This document shows positions 11,628 through 22,759 of a stretch of DNA of 64,000 nucleotides, piece by piece. Both the position numbers and the translations under genes were made by a program. Origin of the DNA: Valencia hispanica (lineage: Eukaryota; Chordata; Actinopteri; Cyprinodontiformes; Valenciidae); assembly GCA_963556495.2 (NCBI GenBank), contig OY747713.1, forward strand, positions 3,153,821 through 3,217,820, read 5' to 3'. The stretch's first letter is position 1; every line of letters starts with the position of its first letter. Below the pieces are notes generated by a model. It was not told where the DNA came from, did not search any database, and saw only the letters and a list, made by a program, of their open reading frames with translations.

Positions 11628-12659
11628 GTGTTTACTATTAAATTGAGCAACATTTGTACAGAGACTGAAAAGTTTTGCCAGAAACAGCATTGAAGATGAA
11701 GCCGATATTGATGCGAGGTTGTAGAACCAGTGGCTGGCTGTCCTCAGAGAGGCTGGTGTTGATTCATTCACTGACTTTCGATAAATGTTGGTTGAAGAGC
11801 AGGATGCCATCCCACAGCAGTGTGTGACCAAGCTGGTGGCCAGCTTATGAGCAGGAGGTACCAGGCCGTTGTGAAACCTTCCTCCTCTCCGGGGAATAAA
11901 CCGGAGTGACTCCTATTTTCCACTGTTTGAGGTGTGTTCTGTTAGTCAATCAAAACTGGGCCGGTTTTCGTTCCACAAGGATTTGTTGAACAGCGGATTA
12001 AAAGGATTTCAGCGGCTTCACATTTACATTTCTCTGCTGGCGTAAACGTTTCAGAGCTGCCGGAACCGGTCCGTACCGAAGAAAAGTGACAGAACAGAAG
12101 AATCACCGTTTGTTTTTCTCTCCTCTGTCGCCGTGTTTGCTCCCATCGCTAGGCAGGGGATGAAACTGTCGTTTACCGTCGTTCTTCCACATCAACGAAT
12201 ACATACAAATTTCTCTTGAGGGATGCATCAACGTTGACGAATATATCAATATGTTTTAATTTGTTCCTGCAAATTAAAGCCATAAAGTTTTAAGTGCAGC
12301 TGCAGCTTCTGTGAGTTCATGAGTCTTTGTGACCTTCTACTTCCAGAGATGTTCACAAGTCTTATTTTTTAAGTTCAAGTCAAGTCTCTGACGACTGAAA
12401 TAAAAAATTTTTTTCATGAAGTCTCCATCATCTAGTTCACCTCTAACCCTTCATGAGTGTAGAATCCAAACCTGGACCTAAACTATTACACGAACATGTA
12501 ATAATTATCTTTACCTTTAATATTTATTAATCATTACCTTTTAATCATTTAGCGTTTAATTTACCATCCAAAAATCCGCTGAAGGCTGATTTATATTATT
12601 TAGAGAATTGTGTGAATGTAATAATTACCCCATTAGAAATATAAATAAGCATTTATGGC
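11628..12659. other. unannotated non-coding stretch
   Basis: No coding domain or terminal repeat was recognised. It becomes AT-rich after 12350. Confidence 0.35.
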
Positions 12660-13200
12660 CAAAGAGAAATGATAGAAGGAGAGTTGTGGAGCTGCACCAA
12701 GGGGCAAACTCTGCCAGCCAAATGTAAAGCCAATGCGGAAGTGACAAAACTTGCACTTCCCCCCTTATCCACTAGGGGATGGCTGCGGAAAGGAGCAAGC
12801 TCCCATTGACTCCCATGTTAAAAACTTCACAGCAGAAATAAACATGTTTACAGCCTGGTTCAAAAAACCATTTTAGGTTTAATAGGTCAAGTTTATTTTC
12901 ATGACAACTCTGAGGGGGGTGATTTTTTTTTTTTATAACTCATCCATTTAGATGTAATTTAAGCTTGAAATTATGAATAGTAAGGGGCGTGTCCTTTTGA
13001 TTGACAGGTCCCCCTCCGCTTGCTCCAGGGAAGGCCTTCAGCCTCATGTAAACAGCCATTTTGTTTCTCTGAACAATGTTCGGACGTTAATCCTGCTCTT
13101 ATTTGAAAAACATGGCTTCCTGTGGTATTAATTGCTCTAACAATCAGACCGTCCAAGAAGTCTTTGTTCCATTTTTTTCGTTAAGTAAAGTTATATTTCT
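12660..13200 (+). repeat. dispersed fish repeat with a THAP-like start
   Basis: The block runs through GTAAAGCCAATGCGGAAGTG, CTCCCATTGACTCCCATG and AGCAGAAATAAACATG. It reads like a dispersed repeat family I associate with teleost genomes, but this is from memory and has not been searched. A short ORF at 13112 begins MASCGINCSNNQTVQEVFVP and stops after about 33 codons. The C-x4-C spacing, SNN and early start resemble the N-terminus of THAP zinc fingers found in P-like transposases. The downstream C..H pair is not visible. It could be a chance frame. Confidence 0.33.
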
Positions 13201-13649
13201 GCTGTGCATTTAAGATAACGCTGCTTGGTCAAAAATGGGTGGAAATGATCACATTTCTTCTTTACTTTACATTTTGATTATTAAAACTTGTTTTAATTGA
13301 ATTTCACATAGTTTTAGTGAAAGTTATGGACCAACAAGCTTTCATTATTTTATGTGATAAAATTATTGAATCTGCCTTGAAGGCAGAGGGGCAGCAGAGT
13401 CGCTCAACCGCGATTCTCCAGCTAAAAGCGCCCGTTAACCTCCGTTAGCTTTGATTAGCTCCACATTAGCTCAGTTAGCTTGTAGCTACATCAGGTCAGA
13501 TTTTGATGGGTGTCAATCATCCACCCCCACCCTCACTGCCTCACTCTCAGCTTCACCTCTTTGCCCGTTTTTTGTATTTTTCCGGACCAAGACGGCGGTG
13601 GTGGGAACCGCCCACTGAGCTTCAATTCAGCTCTTCAAATAACAATTTC
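13201..13649. other. unannotated spacer with GTTAGC-type words
   Basis: A short cluster of TTAGCT words lies at 13435-13490. There is no gene. Confidence 0.35.
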
Positions 13650-14005
13650 CAGATGCTTGAAGGTTCCGCACTCATCTGTTGAATTAACTATACTCAGATA
13701 TAGATATGTTGGGAATGTCCAACCATCCAACTGCTCACGGAGGAGACTGGTTCTGGTCCAAAATGTGCCAATCGACCACAGAACAAAAGCCAAAGACCTT
13801 GTGAAGATTATCCACAGGGAATCATCTCCTGTACCGACATGGGCTGAAAGGCCACTCAGCGAGGAGGAAGCAATTACTCCAACAGAAATATAAAAAGCCA
13901 GATTGCAGTTTGCAAATACTTAATCTCTTGAGACATGTTCTGTGGTCCGATGAGACTAAAGTGAAACTAAAGCAAACTGTTTGGTCATAACGACCATCAT
14001 CGGTA
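13650..14005 (+). pseudogene. decayed Tc1-like transposase
   Basis: A frame near 13646 reads ISRCLKVPHSSVELTILRY, resembling the second HTH of Tc1-like transposases. It is followed by NVPIDHRTKAKDLVKIIHRE in the position of the linker. At 13915-14000, in another frame, the sequence reads through a region similar to the conserved LWSDETK stretch around the second catalytic acid. Multiple frameshifts and stops break it, and no clear terminal inverted repeats were found. The order of motifs on the + strand supports one degraded element rather than separate scraps. Confidence 0.6.
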
Positions 14006-14314
14006 CAGGACATATTTAACTGTGGATTAATGACACCGTCTGATGAGGGTTTTTGTCGCATCGTTGGCCTTATTCTGAACCAGTTGACGCATAAATACCA
14101 AGTCTCCTAAGAGCTGGATGAGCAGGTTTGGAGGTAAATTCATTTCAATCACGTGTGGTGGAGTTGGAGAACATTTAAAACCAGCAGAACAGCATTCTCT
14201 GAGGAACATTGTCATAATATTATGATCCAAAACTGGAGCTCTTTGGAGGAAGATCTGAGAAATCATTGCGAGCCGGGTGATGAACTGGGTCAACGGGTCA
14301 GTTCTGTTGGACCA
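14006..14314. other. unannotated spacer
   Basis: Between the Tc1 relic and an L2 scrap. Nothing is recognisable. Confidence 0.3.
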
Positions 14315-14462
14315 TCCGAGGTTATTATTCCAGCGTTCTGGATCATCTGCAGCTGTCTGATTGACTTTTTAGGCAGACCTGTGAAGACGCTGTTGCAGTA
14401 ATCAATCCGACTAAAGATAAACGCATGGATGAGTTTTTCTAGGTCCTGTTGCAACATCAGAC
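14315..14462 (-). pseudogene. L2-type LINE scrap (reverse transcriptase C-terminal region)
   Basis: On the minus strand the frame reads QQDLEKLIHAFIFSRIDYCN, then SVFTGLPKKSIRQLQMIQNA. This is nearly the same as the + strand copy at about 4855-4975, so both belong to one L2 subfamily. Only about 150 bp is present, without the 3' tail. Confidence 0.75.
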
Positions 14463-14935
14463 CTGACAACATGCATGTTAGGAAACGTGTGAAACTGTCC
14501 AAAGGTTTAAACGTTTTTTTCCTGCTTTTTATTTCCGGAGATTACGGACTCGCTCTGTGCACCAGAACCAGATGTGCCGGAGACACTTGGCATAAGCTCC
14601 CAGGTCGATGTGGACAGCTTCGGTTTCCAGTTTCCATAAATAAAGTGAAGATGAGGGGGATAGGTATGCATCATTTTTGATAATAGGGAAACAGCCTTAC
14701 CTCATGGTTTGCACGCAGCAGACACCAAGATCCCGTCCTTTAAGAGAAACTTTGGCTACTATTGATCTCAGATGTTTGTTTTCCAGCAACTGTACACTTC
14801 ACAGAAGAACTGTTACCACAAAAAACTGCACACCTGAACTTAAACCAATTAAAAGGATTGCAGCATACAGCAGGCTGGAGCTACCTGGTCGTTGCTGGGA
14901 AACGGATGTGGATTGGTTCCTGATTGGTCCGTTTG
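14463..14935. other. unannotated spacer
   Basis: Open frames on the + strand (14429-14680, 14677-15057) lack any recognisable domain. Confidence 0.3.
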
Positions 14936-15965
14936 ATGACTTCCTATCATTGTCAGAGTACAGGGTTGTTTTGGTTTGGGTTAATTCCTGTGGTGGTTAT
15001 TCTGTTATTTTCTTTTCTTGTGGATTATTCTCTGTGCTTGCGTTTACATTTTCTTAGGTTAGTTCTGTATCTTTCTGTCTTTATTCTGTTTATATTTTTT
15101 CACCTTTCCTCAGCTGCCCAGCTGCCATTGGTTTCCTTCTCCCAGGTGTTTCCACTTACCTGCCGATTGCTCTCTCTCCTCCCTGTCACTTCTCACTCCC
15201 TTCTCGGTATTTAAGCCATCTTCCTTAAGGGGCAAAACGGAGGTTTTTCTCTCCGATTCGGCCTCTCGTTTACACGACAACGGGAAAACGGGGGGGGGGG
15301 GGGCGAAAACGCATCTTTTGGGAAACGGCTTCCAGAGTGGAAAGTTTTGAAAACGCTGGGGGATTCGTTGTCATGTAAACGCAAGCCGGAGAAGTTGGAA
15401 AACGATGACGTTACTGCCAGCCACCTACGGACATGTTGCACTTTTTTTCAACAGAAAAATAACAACAATGGTGGATCTAGGTATGCGGTTACTACTGATG
15501 CAGCTTCTGAAGTTATTTGGTCTCTGTAAGCAAAACTTAAGAGATCATCAGGCTTCTATGCGATCGCCAAAGGAAACGCATACAGTACGTGAGTCAAATA
15601 ATCAATACGCCTTTATTTAAGCGGAAAACTACAAGAAGACCGCCATTGTTAGTTATCATGAAATGTTTCTTTTCCAGGTTGTGAGGGGGAACTTGGAACA
15701 CTGCATACACGGCCACACTGCCATCTAAAGGCCGGGCATATGTACTACATCGTTTTCCATCGCGCGCCCCGTCGTGTAAACGCAGTGCGTTTTCACCCGC
15801 ATATTCAAACAAAAACGGCAACGTTGTCGTGTAAACAGCCCCTTAGTTACACCTCGCTGGATTCTCCGCCTTCTTCACTTAATTTTTTTGTCTCCGTTGG
15901 TTCCTTCTAAGTTTTTATGAATATTTTACTTATTTTATATATGAAATAAAGTTCATGGTCTATGA
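14936..15965 (+). mobile_element. possible solo LTR interrupted by a MITE
   Basis: The flanks 14936-15224 and 15846-15965 read as one promoter-like block once the MITE is ignored. They hold a pyrimidine-rich stretch, a TATA-like GTATTTAAG at 15209, then after the MITE a short transcript-like region and a poly(A) signal (GAAATAAAG at 15944). This layout resembles the LTR of a fish retrotransposon. No TG..CA ends or target duplications were confirmed, so this is only a structural suggestion. Confidence 0.3.
15228..15842. mobile_element. MITE with GTAAACG-rich inverted ends
   Basis: The left end AGGGGCAAAACGGAGG is mirrored loosely by a right end reading GGGGCTGTTTACACGACAACG in inverse orientation. 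Both flanks carry TTA (15225-15227 and 15843-15845). TTTACACGACAACG recurs near 15271 and again, inverted, at 15817-15830. A G-run of about 15 lies near 15290. The TTA duplication fits a PIF/Harbinger-type or related MITE. No transposase is present. Confidence 0.6.
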
Positions 15966-17194
15966 TAGTTTTGTGAGCCATGCACACTGAAATATTTACA
16001 AAGGCTACATATCAAATTTAAATAAAAACCGGCCCCCATAACCGTTAATAATTTCCACAAGCAGCCGTGAAACCAGTCCTTTTTGCACAATCCTCCCAGG
16101 TTCCAGTCACTGTTCTGCACCAAATAATCACTTCACATGCCAGGAATTAACTGTAACACTAACTAAACACAACAAGCAGTGAATAAGATCAGAAAAACTC
16201 TGAAATCCCTGCTGAACAGGAAGATTACCTCAACTGTTAACAGTTATCTGATCTGGTTATGAAAACTGATCTTTTGTCTCTCTGTTGCTCATTCCTGACA
16301 TATTTCCTGCAATGCTTTGTCCAGTTTCTAAAGACGTCTGCTATCCCCATTCAACACCGAATTTAGGGGGGGCAGTACACTGCGACGGGTCCGTTTCTGT
16401 GATCCGGACAGATTACAGGGGAAAAACTGCATGTCGCAGCGTCTGCACAGGACCGTAGCGCAAGAGTTAAATGAAAATACAAAACAAAAATATCTCCCTT
16501 CCTCTCCTCGCTGCAATGAACGAAAACAAAAACAGCCTTTCTGCTTATTTACATGTGAAAGTTCCAACCCCCTCCATCCCACTGAGGCGATGTCATCTCA
16601 TCCTTGTTTTGAAGCTTTATCTCCAAGATAAAATTGGGCTATCTTGGTTTGTTTAGCCTGGTTGTAAACCAACGTTTTTAAAAACATAATTCTATATGTA
16701 TGAACTGGATGATCTCTTTAAAGAGGAGATTTTCAAATCATTTTATTCATAGTTTAGCTTTTTTATGACATTTGCCCTGGATATCAGGAACCACTTGGTT
16801 GGTTCAGCTGAAACTGCTGAAGGAAAGTGTGAGTTTCACCGCATCTTAACTAGTGAGGATCAGAATTTTGTAGCTAATGATTGATATCTGTTTTATAAGG
16901 GTTTGACCAATGAGGACTTTAGCCTATAGAAGATATAAAAACAGCATTCATTAATCATTAAAGACTTACATTAGAAGCAAGGGGGATGTCACACTGTGTG
17001 AGAGAGAGTAATACTGCTATTTCAGTAGCACTAGTATTATAAAATGAAAAATGATTAAAGGTAGTTATGCCTTATTTCAAATCATCTGTAGCATCTTTTT
17101 TAAAGATTAGCTTGACTAGCTTTCCAAAAATATATTCAATTCAAATTTAAATTTGTTTTTATTTATCTAAAGAGAAATTCAATGTTGTCGTAAC
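15966..17194. other. unannotated non-coding stretch
   Basis: AT-rich, with no supported domain, array or inverted-repeat element. Confidence 0.35.
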
Positions 17195-17390
17195 TCAGAT
17201 CATCCAAGTATCTCCAAACAGTCGTAGTGGATGGCAATGCTGTGTGCAGGAAGGATCTCCAGTAGCAGTCAGTATTGCAACTAATCTGAAGAGACCTCTG
17301 GCTGAAGACTGTTGCTGTATAACAGTCTCATGGCAATCATGACACGCAAACAGCTCAATTTGCAGACAGCATAGACGATATTCCACAGTA
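17195..17390 (-). pseudogene. non-LTR retrotransposon 3' coding scrap
   Basis: The minus-strand frame reads CHETVIQQQSSARGLFRLVA then TATGDPSCTQHCHPLRLFG. It parallels the + strand segment at about 52755-52860 (FSFTATQTATGNPSCPQP in the same frame). Both correspond to the extreme C-terminus of a fish LINE, read one frame off the true RKSFLPTAIII-type frame. No tail is preserved here. Confidence 0.5.
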
Positions 17391-17859
17391 ACATGTCCTG
17401 GATGACTCCATCAGTTGGTGGCAAGCTCGGCTAATCCACTTCATTTGCTTTGCCACTCCTCTTTGAATCTCTGTCTGGCTGTATGGTCAGAAAGATGTTG
17501 GAGTAAGGGATAGGATCCTTGCCAGTTATGATGAATGGAAGAGATGGTTTGAACTACCTCCTCCTTTCGCTCCTCTCTGGTCCTGCTCTGCATTCATGAA
17601 GGCTCCTTTTCAACTCCTCTGGGATTTGTCAGAGTTCAGGTCTTATTTGAGGTTCTGAGACGCTGATCTTGTGGGTTATGCTGTCATCACCTTTGTTGTT
17701 GTCGCAAACCTGATTGGGTGAGCCGTATTGCGTCATTTCCTATTGTCGCTGTTTGGTGTTCAGACTCTCTTGAATTGATCTAGTTTTCTCTGTGCTGAGG
17801 CCTTTTTAAGTTATTTTAACACACAAGCACCCTAAAACGTTTTCTGTTGTTGTACCTTA
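17391..17859. other. unannotated spacer upstream of the long L2 element
   Basis: No domain was recognised. The 5' limit of the L2 element could lie within this stretch. Confidence 0.3.
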
Positions 17860-17928
17860 CGTTTTGGGAACTCTTTGTGTTTCACACAGTTTTTCTAGGC
17901 GTAGCTTAGTTAGCTTCATTATGGCACC

Positions 17929-18757
17929 ATGGCTACTCCTCTTCTCTCTCCTTCTGTCTCTCAATCTCTGCCTAAACCTTCTCCTCTCTCCTGCTCTCTC
18001 TGTCAGATGTTTAGTTACTTCCCTGCCTCCTTTAGTGATAATGGTAACTAAAATAAATGTAATATTTTTGTAGCTTTGGAGGCGAGGGTATCAGAATTAG
18101 AAGCACGGCTCCGCGCTGTTGAAAAACCAGCAGATAGCCAAAGCCCATTAGCCAGCGCGGAGCCAACAAGGATAGAACCCCCTAGCCGTCCTCCGGTAGA
18201 GCCCGCGCAGCCGGGACCTCAGGCCGGCTGGGTGACGGTACGTAGGAAGCATAGTTCTAGGACCCAGCCCACGGGCCACCACCAACCCGTCCACGTTTCT
18301 AACAGATTTTCCCCGCTCAATGACACACCCGCTGAGAAGCCGACCTGGTAATTGGCAGCTCCATAGTCAGAAACGTGGCATTAGAGACACCATTGACCAT
18401 AGTCAAATGTTTACCAGGGGCCAGAACGGGCGACATCAAATCCTACCTGAAACTGCTGGCTAAAGATAAGCGTAAATACAGTAAGATTGTTATTCACGCT
18501 GGCGGTAATGACACCCGGTTACGCCAATCGGAGGTCACTAAAATTAGTGTTGCTTCGGTGTGTAAGTTTGCCAAAACAATGTCCGACTCTGTAATCTTTT
18601 CTGGTCCCCTGCCTGATCGGACCAGTGACGACATGTTTAGCCGCATGCTGTCATTCCATCAATGGTTGTCTGAGTGGTGTCCTGCAAACGATGTGGACTA
18701 CATTGATAACTGGAGAACTTTTTGATCCAGAGAGACGGCATCCATCCCAGTGAATGA
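17929..18757 (+). pseudogene. L2 ORF1: coiled coil plus SGNH-hydrolase (esterase) domain
   Basis: The ORF starts at ATG 17929 (MATPLLSPSVSQSLPKPSP). It contains a stop about 41 codons in, then a heptad-like segment (ALEARVSELEARLRAVEK) and a proline-rich linker. A frameshift near 18345 leads into an esterase-like domain. [10 protein letters not shown] matches the SGNH serine block, [14 protein letters not shown] the G-x-N-D block and RDGIHPS the C-terminal D-x-x-H block. Such esterase ORF1 proteins are known from CR1/L2-group LINEs and probably act in RNP or membrane association. A small deletion before the last block and the stop mean no intact product is made. The partner is ORF2 directly downstream. 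Confidence 0.82.
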
Positions 18758-18765
18758 ATTGATTT

Positions 18766-21177
18766 GTGATAATCAAATTAATTTGTTTTGCCTCACAGAA
18801 ACTTGGTTGCAGCAGGAGGATTATGTCAGTATAAATGAGTCAACTCCTTCTAAATTTTCTCATTCCTAGAAATACTGAGCGCGGAGGAGGAGTTGCAACC
18901 ATTTTCCGTTCTGATTTACTAATTAGTCCCAGACCAATTGATAGCTACAGTTCTTTTGAACATCAAACACTTAATTTTCCTCATCCAAGTTGAAAAACAT
19001 TAAGACCATTTTTGTTTGTGGTTTTGTATCGTCCACCAGGCCCTTACTCTCAATTCTTGGATCAGATCTCACATTTTTTATCTGATTTAGTATTAAATAC
19101 TGATAGGGTTATTATAGTGGGGGACTTTAATATAGTCATGTGGATACTGAAAGTGATAGCCTAAATGCAGCCTTTAATGCTATTTTAGACTCAATTGGCT
19201 TTACTCAAAAAGTACAGGGATCGACCCACTCGGGTAAACACACTTTGGACCTTGTACTGACATACGGTATTGAGTGTGAGGAAATAACAGTCCACCCACA
19301 TAACCCGGTCCTGTCTGACCACTTCTTGATAACTTTTGAATTTACTTTAACTGACCATCTTAAATCTGAAAGAAAATTTAATTATAGAAGAGCTTTATCA
19401 GACAATGCTGGAACAATTTTTAAAGAATCTGTTCCATTCTTACTTTCCTCAGTGTCTCAGGTTAACACAGTGGATGGCAGCAATTCTATCTCTAACCCTT
19501 CAGAAATTGATGCTCTGGTTCACAGCTTTACGTCCTCATTGAGTTTGGCATTAAATAGTGTAGCCCCCTTAAAAAAGAAAGTAATTAGTCATAGCAGGTT
19601 GACTCTTTGGTTTAACGCAGAGTTGCGTACTTTAAAGCAGAATACTCGGAAGTTGGAGAGAAAATGGCGCTCTACACATCTAGAGGATTCCTATTTAACC
19701 TGGAATAACAGTCTACTGCTGTATAAAAAGACCCTTCGACAAGCTAGAACAGCATATTTTTCATCATTAATAGAGGCGAATAAAAACAATCCTAGGTTTC
19801 TTTTTAGTACAGTTGCCAAACTTACAGAAAGTCATAGCTCTGTTGAGCCAACTATTTCCCCAGCTCTTAGCAGTGATGATTTTATGGGATTCTTCATAAA
19901 TAAAATTAATTCTATTAAAAATAAAATCATTGGCATCCTCCCAAACATGATTACTTCTTCCTCAGTAAATGAGGCAGTATCGGAAAGAACTGTAGAACCT
20001 CATTTGGGCTTAGACTGTTTTGATTTAGTCGAGCTTTCGGAATTATCAAAAATATTAGCCTCATCTAAACCTTCAACTTGTATGTTGGACCCAATCCCAA
20101 CCAAATAATTTAAAGAAGTGTTCCATTTGGTTCCTGGCCCCATTTTGGATATGATGAATCTATCCTTAGTAAACGGATACGTACCACAGGAATTTAAAAT
20201 AGCTGTAATTAAACCTTTACTCAAGAAACCTTCCCTTGATCAAGATGACTTAGTGAATTACAGACCTATATCTAACCTTCCTTTCTTATCCAAAGTCCTT
20301 GAGAAAATTGTTGCTAATCAAGTCTGTGAGCATCTAAACAGTAACGAGCTGTTTGAAGAGTTTCAATCAGGTTTTAGAGCTCATCATAGCACTGAAACAG
20401 CACTGGTGAAGGTTACTAATGATATTCTCATGGCCTCAGATAATGGACTGGTGTCTGTTCTGGTTTTGTTAGATCTCAGTGCTGCTTTTGACACAGTCGA
20501 TCATAATATTCTCTTAGAAAGGCTTGAACATGTTGCAGGGATCAAAGGAACAGCACTAGGCTGGTTTAAATCATATTTGTCTGATAGATTCCAGTTTGTT
20601 CATCTAAATGATAAATCTTCTTCACTCTCAAGGGTTACTTGTGGAGTTCCACAGGGTTCTGTGCTTGGACCAATTCTGTTCACCATATATATGCTCCCAA
20701 TTGGTAGAATCATTAGACAGCATGGGATAAATTTCCACAGCTATGCCGATGATACACAACTATATTTATCCATTAATCCTGATGAACCCAGTCAGTTAGG
20801 TAGATTACAGGCATGTCTGGAAGACATAAAAACATGGATGAATCTAAACTTTTTGCTTTTAAATTCTGACAAGACAGAAGTTTCCGTCTTTGGACCAGAA
20901 GTTCTAAAACAGAAACTGATTAGTCAATCACTTCATCTGGATGGTATTAAATTGGCCCCCAGTAATAACGTAAAGATCCTCTGCGTTATTTTTGACCAAG
21001 ACTTGACATTTAAATCCCATATTAAACAGGTTTCTAGGATTTCTTTCTTTCACCTCCGGAATATTGCTAAAATTAGAAACATCCTGTCCAGGAGTGATGC
21101 TGAGAAACTAGTCCATGCATTTGTTACCTCAAGGCTGGACTACTGTAATTCTTTACTATCAGGTCGTCCACAAAATG
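18766..21177 (+). pseudogene. L2 ORF2: APE endonuclease and reverse transcriptase, truncated by insertion
   Basis: Endonuclease motifs in order: NLFCLTETWLQ (about 18780), GGGVATIFRSDL, FVVLYRPPGPY, VIIVGDFNI, TLDLVLTYG and LSDHFLITFEF (about 19313). Reverse transcriptase motifs: YRPISNLPFLSKVLEKIV, GFRAHHSTETAL, LLDLSAAFDTVDHN (motif A), GVPQGSVLGPILF (motif B), SYADDTQLY (motif C, catalytic YADD intact) and VIFDQDLTFKSHI. Frameshifts lie near 18868 and 19135, and one nonsense codon sits at 20106-20108. Otherwise the frame from 19140 to 21177 is continuous, so this copy is fairly young. The product would nick target DNA and prime reverse transcription. The last coding part and 3' tail are displaced to 26048-26795. 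Confidence 0.93.
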
Positions 21178-21357
21178 GAGCTAACAGGTTAGCTGAGGTT
21201 CAGGAGCAAGGCCACGCCTCAAACCCGCTTCATAAATCCTAATCAGCCTTAACTCGATTCACCCGGTACCACACGTCTGCTCTACATCTCTAATCCCACC
21301 AGGATACACATATAAACTCTGCCTGCCCTTCATCCCTCGTCTCTCGTTCGTTTTCAC
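21178..21357 (+). repeat. split direct repeat A1
   Basis: Identical as far as can be checked by eye to 24748-24927, at an offset of 3570. Starts GAGCTAACAGGTTAGCTGAG and ends TTCGTTTTCAC. It contains a TATA-like CATATAAACTC at about 21309 and so may carry the element's promoter. Confidence 0.9.
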
Positions 21358-21380
21358 GCGATCAGTTCGGACTTCCGCGT

Positions 21381-22001
21381 GTGCTCGCTCACCTCGCTCG
21401 ACGTTTTGCTCCGTTGTTCCCGGCACGGGCGTTCTCACGCTCGGCATCGATCCGTCTGAGGAGTTGCTCGGCGGACGTCCCGCATCTCCCGGGCCATCTC
21501 CCCGGCCATCTCCCCGGCATTTCGTCCGCCAACTCTCCCACCGTGTCAGGCTGTTTTCGAGCCAGCGGGACTTCAATCTGCCCCAGACAGATCTGTCTTC
21601 CACGCCGTTGGCACTCGAATCTCTTACCGGCTGACCTCGAAGCCGCTCCGGCCGAATTCCTCCTCACCTGTTTCCCCCTCTCCACTCCGGGATTTCCCTC
21701 GTGGGCTCGAGCCGTCACCTCGGCGCTCTCACCCCGCTGCTCCGGTCGGCCCAGCCCGGGCCCTTCCTTCTCCATCCCTCGCCGCCCGCACCGGTCTCCT
21801 GTACATCGTTCTAGAGCCTCCCCTCGAGCTCGGCGCTCCCCGATCGCCGCTTCGGGCCTCCCTGACTTGTCCGGCTGGACACTAGCAGGGCTCCAGCGCG
21901 CGCTCCGGGAAAGGGGTTTTCCCTTCAACCGCTCAGGGCCTTTAATCGAAACCTCTTTCGTGCTCAAAACGGCTCCAAAACAACACGTCCGATATCGATG
22001 A
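21381..22001 (+). pseudogene. Ngaro Gag-like ORF (partial)
   Basis: An open frame of about 206 codons starts 24 bp after A1, where the first ORF of Ngaro elements lies. The protein is rich in Pro, Ser, Arg and Ala and has little recognisable structure. A short stretch GLPDLSGWTLAGLQRALRER resembles a SAP-like helix pair (D-L-x-x-x-T-L-x-x-L-x-x-A-L-x-x-R-G), plausible for a nucleic-acid-binding Gag. GC content is much higher than in the flanking L2. The opposite strand is also open (21389-21967), which reflects base composition. The frame continues a little past the SAP-like motif and then enters AT-rich DNA that does not look like part of the element. Confidence 0.5.
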
Positions 22002-22740
22002 GCGTTTTGCTGGTATGTACGGCTTTTATTGGTATTAAATTAAACGAAGTACTGTTTTAACGGGAAGTAAGGGAGACGTCGCACTGTAGTGCTTAGCATT
22101 AATACTTAAATGAGCATTGTTACTAGCCTCCTGAAACGGACTGACTAACGTTAACACTGTCACGCCTGTGTGAAGATGCTTAAAACATGTCGTTAGCAAA
22201 TGTTCTGCAACAATCACATACATTAGGTAGGCTTATTCTTATCGGCACGTGTAATGCAGAATATTGAACTAATCTTACTAAAACTACCGTGGAGATAGTA
22301 CAGGGATGCAAACAGCGCGCTTTTCGGCGCCTCTAGCTTTTCACGTCAGTTTGGGGTGACTTGGGTCTGAGAGGGTCTGATTATAATTTCACAACGTCTT
22401 CTGAAGCCATTCCGTAGCTTAATGTGAGGGACAAAAGTCTATTTACATCATTAAATTTAAGTTTACGGAAACTCGTTTTCCCCCCTCTTCGGCCGTCAAT
22501 CATTTTCCATTCAGTATTCAAACAGCGCACGCGCCTCGTCCGGTTACAGCAGGATACACGGTAAAACTTCATCCACTATAATATTATATGTTATATTATA
22601 ATATGCTTTGAGCACATCATTCTGCACCCACGATGCGCATGCGCGCTTTGTGCGCTCTGTTTTTGAAGCGTTTCATATACTCCGTATATCGACCCCCCCC
22701 AAAATAATATCTTGCCACCCCCGTTTTTTTTAAAGCCTAG
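22002..22740. other. foreign block replacing the N-terminal half of the Ngaro reverse transcriptase
   Basis: AT-rich DNA with no retroelement motif. The portion 22295-22738 (ACAGCGCGCTTTTCGGCGCC to AGCTCCGCCACTG) resembles an unclassified repeat I associate with fish genomes, recalled rather than searched. The reverse-transcriptase coding that should lie here, before motif B, is absent. This implies an insertion coupled with a deletion. Confidence 0.5.
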
Positions 22741-22759
22741 CTCCGCCACTGCCCCCCTC

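Larger units (their letters stand above)
17860..21177 (+). mobile_element. L2-type LINE, 5' portion (split by Ngaro insertion)
   Basis: A near-complete non-LTR retrotransposon: 5' leader, ORF1 (17929-18757) and ORF2 with endonuclease and reverse transcriptase. It is cut at CACAAAATG (21171-21177) by a 4.87 kb insertion and resumes at 26048. The interrupted word CACAAAATGCCATT is intact in the L2 copy at 30358 and, inverted, near 43905. The 5' border at about 17860 is approximate. Confidence 0.88.

Noticed and set aside
21389..21967. 192-codon minus-strand open frame opposite the Gag-like ORF
   Set aside because: GC-driven shadow of the + strand frame. Position and polarity of the element favour the + strand.
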